From JAPLDP01 sp964628285 (GTDB lineage: Bacteria > Bacteroidota > Bacteroidia > Bacteroidales > JAGONC01): 22,710 nucleotides of DNA. Within the stretch, counting starts at the first letter, position 1. Each line of letters starts with the position of its first letter. A program made the position numbers and the translations under genes. The stretch spans positions 1-22,710 of the forward strand of contig CAZVNP010000052.1 in assembly GCA_964628285.1 (NCBI GenBank). Reading direction: 5' to 3'. Shown piece after piece: positions 1-6,087 of the stretch. Under the pieces are notes generated by a model. That model was given only the letters and a program-made list of their open reading frames with translations. It did not search any database and was not told where the DNA came from.

Positions 1-1
1 T

Positions 2-46
2 GTGTTACAAGCCTTGAACATCATCGCTGAATATAAAAGAGACTGA
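2..46 (+). pseudogene. Upstream piece of the same T9SS-protein reading frame, ending at an in-frame TGA
   Basis: From base 2 the frame reads VLQALNIIAEYKRD and then TGA at 44-46. The next codons in the same frame continue as plausible protein (LVTPDEVIDSL...), flowing into the sorting-domain protein that follows. It therefore looks like one gene cut by a nonsense change or a sequencing error rather than two genes. Only 14 codons are in the window, so no function can be read from this piece alone. Confidence 0.4.
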
Positions 47-64
47 TTAGTTACCCCGGATGAA

Positions 65-733
65 GTGATTGATAGTCTGATAAATTTGTATGAAAATGAA
101 AATACCATCAATTCGAAATACCACCAGGTATTTTATACACTCCAAAAAAATGATGTACAATCAGCTGAAAATCTATTTGATACAATCCCGGATTTATTTT
201 ACCTGACTGCTTATCAGCAAGCATATCATCAGGCAATGGAAGATTATATTGACTATTTAGCAAATATTATCCAGAATGAAGAAAATATCATTGCTCCCGA
301 TAGCGCTCAGGTTGAAATATTGGAAGAATTGGCATCCCTGGAATCCAGTATGCCTTCTGTATATGCAAGAAATATTTTACTTGCATGTGGTAAAATAGAT
401 TATTCAGAACCAATTTATCTTCCGAATCTTAATAAATCATCTTTTCAGTCTGATCAGGACTTCCAGCATACAATTAAAAATGATTTTTCTCAGTCATTGA
501 AAGTTTACCCAAGTCCGGCAAATGATTTCGTTATTGTAGAATTCAGTCTCAGTACTTTAGATGGAAAAATTGTAATTCATGATGTCACAGGAAAAGATGT
601 ACGAGTATTTAAATTAAATGATCAAAGGGATCAGATAATTGTAAATGTATCGGATCTAAAACCCGGTTTCTACTTTGTATCTTTGTATTCAGGTAGTCAT
701 CCTATTGCGAGTTCAAAACTTACAATAAAATAG
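65..733 (+). CDS. C-terminal part of a T9SS type A sorting domain-containing protein
   Basis: The last 80 or so residues form a T9SS type A sorting domain: VYPSPANDF near residue 148, a GKIVIHDVTGKDV strand segment, LKPGFYFVSLYSG, and a basic end LTIK. Proteins with this tail cross the outer membrane through the type IX system and are released or anchored at the surface. Residues 1-130 are helical and acidic (ENENTINSKYHQVFYTLQ; SVYARNILLACGKIDYSEP) and resemble the region before the tail in long Bacteroidota surface proteins; that resemblance is from memory. There is no signal peptide, and the GTG start at 65 is only the first available start after the TGA at 44-46, so this is very probably a gene fragment and not a complete protein. 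Confidence 0.6.
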   Translation: MIDSLINLYENENTINSKYHQVFYTLQKNDVQSAENLFDTIPDLFYLTAYQQAYHQAMEDYIDYLANIIQNEENIIAPDSAQVEILEELASLESSMPSVYARNILLACGKIDYSEPIYLPNLNKSSFQSDQDFQHTIKNDFSQSLKVYPSPANDFVIVEFSLSTLDGKIVIHDVTGKDVRVFKLNDQRDQIIVNVSDLKPGFYFVSLYSGSHPIASSKLTIK

Positions 734-783
734 TTATAAAGATTTTCATATAATTATTGGTAATAAAATCGGATTTCTACATC

Positions 784-1941
784 ATGAATTTGATTACTAC
801 CAATTTAAGCAGGGTATTCTTGCTTTGTATTTTATTTTTTTTTCTTCCATATTGGTCTGTCTCTCAGCGTTGGGAACATTATTATGGGCTGGTTAATCGC
901 GGTGAGTATCCATACGATATCATTGAAACTTATGATAAAGGCTACCTGATCTGTGGGGGATTCAACGACCTTGGAACATGGCTGATAAAAACGGATATCA
1001 ATGGCAATGTGCTGTGGCAAAAAACGGCTATCGCTGACGTGCCTAGCACCTCTTTTGCCATGATACAGACATCCGATACGGGTTACATTATTGCCGGTGG
1101 AATAGCTGGCGCCTGGGGTTTTTATGATCCCATGATCGCAAAGCTGAACGCCTGTGGTGAAAGAGAGTGGTGCAGGACATTTCCCGGTTATTTCAGGGCT
1201 TACGATTCATGGACTCATGATATCATTGAAACAGATGCAAAAGATCTGGTTTTTATCGCCAATGATTATGGTAATATTGGGAAAAATCCTCTTTTCCTTA
1301 TTAAGCTTGATTCACTTGGAGAGACAAAATGGAAGATGCCTATTCTGACCATATGGGCACATCCCACTTCAATACAACCAATTGCACATAATCTAATTGA
1401 AACTCCTGATTTAGGATATCTTATTACAGGTCATTGTTACTGGGCCCATCCATGGGATACAACAGGCGAAATCAAGTATATACGCTTTACATCCATCAAG
1501 GTCAATGAAAATGGCTATGAAGAATGGGTTTATCCTTTTGGACTTCAGGATACCATTTTAAGCGGGGGAAACTCTTCAATCATTCTTAATGAGAATACTT
1601 TTTTAGGAATTGGTGCCTATTTTACAGGCAGTTATCCCGTTTATCCTCTATTTATCAATTATAATAAATTTGGGAATGAAGTGGGGTATAATATATTAAA
1701 TCCAAATAAGGTTGATACTCTATTCATTACTGGAAATTTTACTCAGGTAATACAGAAAGATACAGTTTTTATTTGCAGTGGTTTATTTATAACTTCTGAT
1801 GAAGTAATATATATATCCGAAGCCATCATCGATACAACGATATTAAATTCACCTTTACAGGTTTTTAATCATGTTTTGCATCCAAATTCAAGAGATCCAT
1901 TCATATTAATAGAAACGTCCGATTATAAAATATTGAACTAA
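784..1941 (+). CDS. Secreted beta-propeller-like repeat protein, truncated at its 3' end
   Basis: I choose ATG 784 over an upstream TTG at 757 because it opens directly into a signal peptide (basic start, then FLLCILFFFLPYW, and a likely cleavage after SVSQ). The mature part repeats a short motif of the type DxGYIIAGG: DKGYLICGG, DTGYIIAGG and DLGYLITGH, each followed by a strand such as WLIKTDINGNVLWQK or LIKLDSLGETKWK. This is the propeller-like pattern common in Bacteroidota secreted proteins, which normally end in a sorting domain. Here there is none: the frame stops at TAA 1939-1941 inside a perfect hairpin, and a sorting domain follows in another frame at 1970. Base composition drifts from mixed to strongly AT-rich over the last 500 bases, unlike the GC-rich tail fragment that follows. 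It is probably a broken gene. Confidence 0.7.
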   Translation: MNLITTNLSRVFLLCILFFFLPYWSVSQRWEHYYGLVNRGEYPYDIIETYDKGYLICGGFNDLGTWLIKTDINGNVLWQKTAIADVPSTSFAMIQTSDTGYIIAGGIAGAWGFYDPMIAKLNACGEREWCRTFPGYFRAYDSWTHDIIETDAKDLVFIANDYGNIGKNPLFLIKLDSLGETKWKMPILTIWAHPTSIQPIAHNLIETPDLGYLITGHCYWAHPWDTTGEIKYIRFTSIKVNENGYEEWVYPFGLQDTILSGGNSSIILNENTFLGIGAYFTGSYPVYPLFINYNKFGNEVGYNILNPNKVDTLFITGNFTQVIQKDTVFICSGLFITSDEVIYISEAIIDTTILNSPLQVFNHVLHPNSRDPFILIETSDYKILN

Positions 1942-1974
1942 ATCCCTCCGCTTCGGCGGAGGGATTTAGTTCAA
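1933..1974. repeat. Perfect palindrome: 19-bp stem with a TTCG loop
   Basis: Left arm 1933-1951, loop TTCG 1952-1955 and right arm 1956-1974 pair without a mismatch. The loop closes as C(TTCG)G, an exceptionally stable RNA tetraloop. The core is CCCTCCGC/GCGGAGGG with AT-rich outer arms. No T-run follows, so it is not a standard intrinsic terminator, although it could block or protect RNA. It sits exactly at the junction between the propeller gene and the loose sorting domain, which fits a REP-like palindromic element that inserted or recombined there. Confidence 0.85.
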
Positions 1975-2203
1975 CCCGGCGGAGAATGAAATGACCGTTG
2001 TGCTGAAAAACACGGCATATTTTCCGGATATTGTGCTGGCATGCTATGATATGACCGGCCGGAAGGTGTTCCACGCCGGTGTTCTGAAGGGACAGAAAGA
2101 GGTGAGGTTGGATATCTCGGGCTGGGTGGCGGGACTGTACATGGCCGTTGTCACCAGCCAGGGGAGAGTTATGGGGGAAAAGCGGTTTGTGGTGATGAGA
2201 TGA
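1970..2203 (+). pseudogene. Detached T9SS type A sorting domain
   Basis: The frame open from 1970 reads FNPAENEMTVVLKN, then CYDMTGRKVFHAGV, WVAGLYMAVVTSQG and the end EKRFVVMR: a complete sorting-domain core that normally follows a VYPNPA-type start. An in-frame TAG at 1967-1969, inside the hairpin right arm, cuts it from anything upstream. It is in a different frame from the propeller gene ending at 1941. ATG 1991 could be called as a 70-residue ORF, but it has no signal peptide and begins inside the domain, so independent function is unlikely. Its GC-rich composition differs from the AT-rich end of the upstream ORF. Confidence 0.7.
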
Positions 2204-2324
2204 AATAATATAGCGAAGTATCGAAAAATAACGAAGTAACGAGGTAACGAAGTATTTTATGAGCTTGTTTCAGATTTCTTTACAATATTTTTACGTCGTT
2301 ACTTCTTTACATCGTTATATTATT
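2204..2324. repeat. Tandem 8-mers (TAACGAAG type) with an inverted partner
   Basis: Units TAGCGAAG (2211), TATCGAAA (2219), TAACGAAG (2229), TAACGAGG (2237) and TAACGAAG (2245) run in near-tandem. An inverted counterpart follows: 2308-2324 is the reverse complement of 2204-2220 with two mismatches, and CGTCGTTACTTC at 2294-2305 is the same unit reversed. The whole can fold back on itself. Short arrays of this kind are common in Bacteroidota intergenic DNA. It begins directly after the stop at 2203. Confidence 0.65.
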
Positions 2325-2389
2325 CAAGATAAAATTTCAGATCCATTATTTTATAAAGTCATTTGTGAATCCACTGTGTATCCTGAATA

Positions 2390-2409
2390 CCCCGCACTTT
2401 AGTGCGGGG
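2390..2409. repeat. GC-rich palindrome (8-bp stem, TTTA loop)
   Basis: CCCCGCAC, TTTA, GTGCGGGG: a perfect stem whose last base is 28 bases before ATG 2438. It has no T-run after it. It is likely another REP-like palindrome, or a structure in the 5' leader of the next gene. Confidence 0.7.
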
Positions 2410-2437
2410 GTTGGCGGAACAAAATAAATAATCCCTT

Positions 2438-2962
2438 ATGTCAAAACCCGGAAATAGTTTTTCGATTTCAGCTCTCAGGCTGGCAGCAACGCTATCGCTC
2501 CTTCCGGTACTATCGCATTCCGCCCCGGCCCAGGATCGCTCCCAATGGCTGACGCCCGTGGCCGACATACAATTCCAGGAAAATAAGGTGATGTATTGTT
2601 ACCAGGTCAGCGACCCGGTGTACGGCCTCGAACCCCTGTTCATCACAAGTGCCTTCACCGCCATACCTTCAATGAGAAGTGGATCGTCCGTTGCCGATGA
2701 CATTTCCAAGACCAGGAAGTGGCTGAACGATGAGGTGAGAGCCCTGCACGCCGGCAACGATATCACCTCCAAAGAGACCTTTCTTAAAGCCTGTGCCTTG
2801 TATATCATCTGGAACATGCGCGGCGCACAGTTGCCGGATGAGGCGCTGCTAAAGTGCATCGCCTCTCTTGAATCGGATCAGGATGCCGGCATAGCGCATA
2901 ATGCGGCATTAGTCAGACAGCTTTATGCTTCTGTTTGCAAGGGGATAAAAGAGCGGAAGTGA
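2438..2962 (+). CDS. Small secreted protein of unknown function
   Basis: 174 residues. The start at ATG 2438 gives a hydrophobic leader (SALRLAATLSLLPVLSHSA, likely cleaved near APAQ), so the protein is probably periplasmic or secreted. The mature part is mostly helical: SVADDISKTRKWLNDEVRAL, ETFLKACALYIIWNMRGAQL, and LLKCIASLESDQDAGIAHNA toward a basic end KGIKERK. There are four cysteines in the mature part, no recognisable catalytic motif and no sorting domain. I do not recognise the family. It stands alone between repeat-rich DNA and the convergent block at 3011. Confidence 0.7.
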   Translation: MSKPGNSFSISALRLAATLSLLPVLSHSAPAQDRSQWLTPVADIQFQENKVMYCYQVSDPVYGLEPLFITSAFTAIPSMRSGSSVADDISKTRKWLNDEVRALHAGNDITSKETFLKACALYIIWNMRGAQLPDEALLKCIASLESDQDAGIAHNAALVRQLYASVCKGIKERK

Positions 2963-2975
2963 TTTGACGAGATGG

Positions 2976-3003
2976 GATGTTCGGTGTTCGACGTTTGATG
3001 TTA
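2976..3003. repeat. Degenerate 7-mer array (TGTTCGA type)
   Basis: Consecutive units TGTTCGG, TGTTCGA, CGTTTGA and TGTT lie in the short convergent gap between stops at 2962 and 3011. This is a low-complexity tract of a type frequent in Bacteroidota intergenic DNA; no function is inferred. Confidence 0.45.
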
Positions 3004-3010
3004 AATGCGA

Positions 3011-4420
3011 TCAGAAGAGGTAGTTTATCCCGGTAAAGATCGACAGCGAATAGGGATAGTACTCGATGGAGTGGTCTTTTCTGACCGACTGAAGGGAATA
3101 CTTGAACGTCGGTGTCAGGTTCAGCCTTAATTTTTTGGTGACGTAATAATCCATGCCGACACCAACGACGCTGTTGTATATCATGGAATAGAAGTCACCC
3201 GACCGGTTGAGGTCATAATGCTGGTTGTCGAATTTGAAGTAGGCGCGGTTGCCCACCATGATGCCGGGGCTCAGCCCTCCCGTCACATTGAGCGAGAAAC
3301 GGTGCAGCACGACGCTGTACTTGACCAGCAGGGGCAGCTCGAGGTACTCGAAGGTCTGGTAGATGTCGGAGTTGATATACAACAGGTTCTCGGAGGTGTC
3401 ACGCACGGAGGTGCCTTTAATCTGATCGGGCAGGGATTCGAGATCAAAAGGGATGGTGCCGCTGGAGGTGTTGGCATAATAGCGGTATTTGTCGCCGGGG
3501 TACTGGAAAGCCAGGATGTCGCGGTTCACCTGTCCTGCCTGCGAGTAGTACAGCCCCGTCTGAAGGCTGAGCTTCTCCCTGAAGAGATACTCCACGTTGA
3601 TACCGCCGGCATAGGAATAGACACCGTCTTCGATACCGTTGTAATAATTTTTATCGGCGACCACGTTGGCCGGCAGGTTATCTTCCAGGATATGGATGTT
3701 ACGGTATGAATAGACCGGTGAAAACTGGCCGCCGACGATCCATTTATTGCTGATCATTTTGTTGGAGGAAGCTGCCAGGTCATCATAGGTGTATCTCTTT
3801 TCTTTTGTCTGAGGTGAAGATTCGAATGACAGCAGAGGCAGGGTTTCATGTTGCACCTTGGTTTTGAAGGCTAACTCATGTGGCAGGCTCCCGGCATGGA
3901 GAGGCTGCAGCAGCGACGGCCCCGAAGGGCGGGCGACGGCGGCTATCTCATTCGCCTGAGAAGCGATGACAAGCTCTTCCGCCATAGCTGCATTTTCCTT
4001 CACCGTGGCCGGGGTCACCGTCACGGCCATCTGTTCGCCTTGTTTCACGGGCTCCTGCGTTGTCACGGCTTCCGTACTTTGTCCGGCATGGTCCGTTTCG
4101 CCGGGCATGACCGGGGCGACGGCCGTCTTTTCCGTCCTTTGCTGCTGTGAGGGCATGCTCTCGGGCTTGGTCTGTGTGACGGCCTGGTTGGCGGTCCGCT
4201 GCTCGTTCATCCTGAAGGAGGCATAGAAATACCCGGCCATGAAAGCGAGGATAAAGACAGCGGCGGCAGCCACCCAACGGTACAGGATGACACGGCGCCG
4301 TTTGCGCACCGCCAGCAGATCCTCTTTCAGCCTGTCCCAGGCATAGGCAGGAGGGCTCTCGCCATAGTCCTTCAGATGGTGGCGAAACAACTGGTCGATA
4401 TGTCTGTGGTCATCTGCCAT
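3011..4420 (-). CDS. Putative anti-sigma-like single-pass protein with C-terminal outer-membrane beta-barrel
   Basis: 469 residues in three parts. Residues 1-45 are a charged, probably cytoplasmic head (HIDQLFRHHLKDYGESPPAY, then AWDRLKEDL). Residues 47-67 are one transmembrane helix after a basic RKRRR stop. Residues 70-200 are a Pro/Thr/Gln/Glu-rich periplasmic spacer. Residues 225-469 have the alternating aromatic strands of an outer-membrane barrel (YAGGINVEYLF, LSLQTGLYYSQAG, YLELPLLVKYSV, LRLNLTPTFKYSL) and end in the outer-membrane-type terminal Phe. The gene starts 5 bases after the stop of the ECF sigma gene, so the two are surely co-transcribed, and the head is probably the sigma-binding part. 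The anti-sigma role is inferred from gene order and topology. Confidence 0.75.
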   Translation of the reverse strand: MADDHRHIDQLFRHHLKDYGESPPAYAWDRLKEDLLAVRKRRRVILYRWVAAAAVFILAFMAGYFYASFRMNEQRTANQAVTQTKPESMPSQQQRTEKTAVAPVMPGETDHAGQSTEAVTTQEPVKQGEQMAVTVTPATVKENAAMAEELVIASQANEIAAVARPSGPSLLQPLHAGSLPHELAFKTKVQHETLPLLSFESSPQTKEKRYTYDDLAASSNKMISNKWIVGGQFSPVYSYRNIHILEDNLPANVVADKNYYNGIEDGVYSYAGGINVEYLFREKLSLQTGLYYSQAGQVNRDILAFQYPGDKYRYYANTSSGTIPFDLESLPDQIKGTSVRDTSENLLYINSDIYQTFEYLELPLLVKYSVVLHRFSLNVTGGLSPGIMVGNRAYFKFDNQHYDLNRSGDFYSMIYNSVVGVGMDYYVTKKLRLNLTPTFKYSLQSVRKDHSIEYYPYSLSIFTGINYLF

Positions 4421-4425
4421 CGTCC

Positions 4426-4983
4426 CTAAGGTGTACGTCTGTATGAAGTATAAAAATATTTTTTCACGTTACGTTGCAATATGGCCCTGGCCCTGGCCAG
4501 ATTCGACTTGGAGGTACCCTCCGTAATACCCAGCATCGTGCTGATCTCTTTATGTGAATACCCTTCAATGGCGAACAGGTTGAAGACCAGACGGTATTTG
4601 GGTGAGAGAGCCTGTATCATGCTCACCAGGTCACCGGCCGACATGTTATTGACGATATCTTCACCGAGCAGTTCTTCTTCCTTGTCCTCGAGGTCCGTCA
4701 GCGGGTGCAGGTGTTTCTCGCGGCGGAATTTTTCCAGTGCCGTGTTGATCATGATGCGCCGCACCCAGCCTTCAAAGGAGCCCTGATAGCGGTAGGAAGA
4801 GATGTTGCTGAATATCTTCATGAAGCCGTCATGCAGGAGATCTTCCGCCTCGGTACGGTCCTTCGTATAGTACAGGCATACACCGTACATCTCGCGGGCG
4901 AAGAGGTTGTACAACCTTTCCTGGTCTCTCACGCGTCCGTCTTTGCAACCTTTGATGATATCGTCAATTTGTCCGTGGCTCAC
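4426..4983 (-). CDS. ECF-type RNA polymerase sigma factor
   Basis: 185 residues, typical ECF length. Region 2 covers about residues 15-90 (AREMYGVCLYYTKDRTEAED, LLHDGFMKIFSNISSY, FEGWVRRIMINTALEKFRR) and binds core polymerase and the -10 element. Region 4 covers about 124-175 (LSPKYRLVFNLFAIEGYSHK, EISTMLGITEGTSKSNLARA) and is a helix-turn-helix for the -35 element. The start is GTG at 4983, since an in-frame stop lies 15 bases upstream and no ATG is available. A Bacteroidota-type promoter lies at 5015-5045. The barrel-tailed membrane protein follows 5 bases downstream. The class is very sure; its regulon is unknown. Confidence 0.95.
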   Translation of the reverse strand: MSHGQIDDIIKGCKDGRVRDQERLYNLFAREMYGVCLYYTKDRTEAEDLLHDGFMKIFSNISSYRYQGSFEGWVRRIMINTALEKFRREKHLHPLTDLEDKEEELLGEDIVNNMSAGDLVSMIQALSPKYRLVFNLFAIEGYSHKEISTMLGITEGTSKSNLARARAILQRNVKKYFYTSYRRTP

Positions 4984-5014
4984 TCCTGTCTTTTGTCATG
5001 GATAGATTCCATTA

Positions 5015-5045
5015 CAAAAGTAGTGTATTTTGAAGCCTTTTGAAA
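5015..5045 (-). promoter_or_regulatory. Bacteroidota-type promoter for the ECF sigma operon
   Basis: On the minus strand TACTTTTG (5015-5022) matches TAnnTTTG exactly, with TTTC (5042-5045) 19 bases upstream in place of TTTG. Transcription would begin roughly 25 bases before the GTG at 4983. Confidence 0.55.
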
Positions 5046-5230
5046 GAACGCTTTTGCAATAGATGATAATTTGGCGGGAATGGTTGCGTTTTTCCGTTTT
5101 TAATTTCAATTGGAGGGGAGATGACGGGTCGCAAAATCATTCATTGCGGAGCCGAAAGAAATTTTTTCCCTTACGCAACTTTTAAAGAGCGATAAACATC
5201 TTACCACAAAAGAAACATTTTACACGTGTT

Positions 5231-5371
5231 ATGAGAAGCCTGTTGACTAGAGTGAGAAGCAATTTTACGAAGTTCATTCACTCAAAAACCGTTTTTCTGA
5301 TCCTTCTGGTCGTCTTATTCCTGCTGACCATCGTCGTGAAGGATATCATCGAGAAAACCCTGTTGCAGTAG
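5231..5371 (+). CDS. Small single-helix membrane protein
   Basis: 46 codons from ATG 5231 to TAG 5369-5371. A basic N-terminus (MRSLLTRVRSNFTKFIHSK) is followed by one strongly hydrophobic helix, TVFLILLVVLFLLTIVV, then KDIIEKTLLQ. The positive-inside rule puts the N-terminus in the cytoplasm. It is transcribed away from the ECF sigma gene out of the shared 4984-5230 gap and ends 2 bases before the stop of the convergent response regulator. No clear ribosome site or promoter is visible. It is too short to assign to a family; the coherent topology favours a real gene. Its place between two envelope-signalling operons suggests, without proof, a membrane regulator or stress peptide. Confidence 0.5.
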   Translation: MRSLLTRVRSNFTKFIHSKTVFLILLVVLFLLTIVVKDIIEKTLLQ

Positions 5372-5373
5372 GC

Positions 5374-6087
5374 TCACCCGGAGGTCTCTTTGGCCGCCAC
5401 CAGTTTAAATCCCACACCGTGTACATTGATCAGTTCGATGCCGGGATCATCCTTGAGGTATTTGCGTAATTTGGCTATGTACACATCCATGCTTCGGGCA
5501 TTGAAATAGCTGTCGTCATACCATATCTTGTTGAGGGCATAACGGCGGTCGAGGGTGTCGTTGATGTTTTCGCACAGCAGTTTCAACAGGTCGGCTTCCT
5601 TGGAGGTAAGCTTTTGCTCCTGATCTTTGAAGAGCAGTACCTGATGGTTGTAATCAAACGTGTACCCGCCGATCTTAAAGATGTCCCTTTCCCCGTCACG
5701 TCCTTTAAGCAGGCTGTCGCGCCTGATGATGGCATTCATGCGCGCCAGGAGCTCTTCCATGCTGAACGGCTTGGTGAGATAATCGTCGCCGCCGATGTCG
5801 AAACCCTTGAGCTTGTCTTCCTGCATGGACTTGGCTGTCAGAAAAAGGATGGGTATTTTTTTGTCTATCGCCCGGATGTCTTTAGCCAGGCTGAAGCCGT
5901 CCTTGACAGGCATCATGACATCGATGATGCAGAAGTTGAAGTCCTCTTTCTTGTAAGCGTTGAACGCTTCCTCGCCGTTGATGCAGAGGCGTGTGGGGTA
6001 GCCTTTGGCTTCGAGAAAAACCTTGAGGATGTTGCCCAGGTTGTGATCATCTTCGGCTAACAGGACCTTGGTAACTGGTTTTGTCAT
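5374..6087 (-). CDS. OmpR/RprY-like response regulator
   Basis: 237 residues. Receiver domain 1-122: acidic pocket E12/D13/D14, phospho-acceptor D56 in IIDVMMP, T84 in LFLTAKS and K106 in LTKPFS are all present, so it should be phosphorylated normally. The winged-helix DNA-binding domain spans about 135-231 (LTSKEADLLKLLCENINDTL, MDVYIAKLRKYL, INVHGVGFKLV). Its ATG overlaps the kinase stop by 4 bases (ATGA), implying translational coupling. The closest characterised system I recall is RprX/RprY of Bacteroides. Targets cannot be told from the window. Confidence 0.95.
   Translation of the reverse strand: MTKPVTKVLLAEDDHNLGNILKVFLEAKGYPTRLCINGEEAFNAYKKEDFNFCIIDVMMPVKDGFSLAKDIRAIDKKIPILFLTAKSMQEDKLKGFDIGGDDYLTKPFSMEELLARMNAIIRRDSLLKGRDGERDIFKIGGYTFDYNHQVLLFKDQEQKLTSKEADLLKLLCENINDTLDRRYALNKIWYDDSYFNARSMDVYIAKLRKYLKDDPGIELINVHGVGFKLVAAKETSG

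Noticed and set aside
1933..1974. Hairpin as an intrinsic terminator of the propeller gene
   Set aside because: No T-run follows, and the stem extends over the stop codon on one side and into the sorting-domain frame on the other, so an inserted palindrome is the better reading.
2204..2324. CRISPR array
   Set aside because: Units are 8 bases and nearly contiguous, with no uniform spacers and no cas genes in the window.
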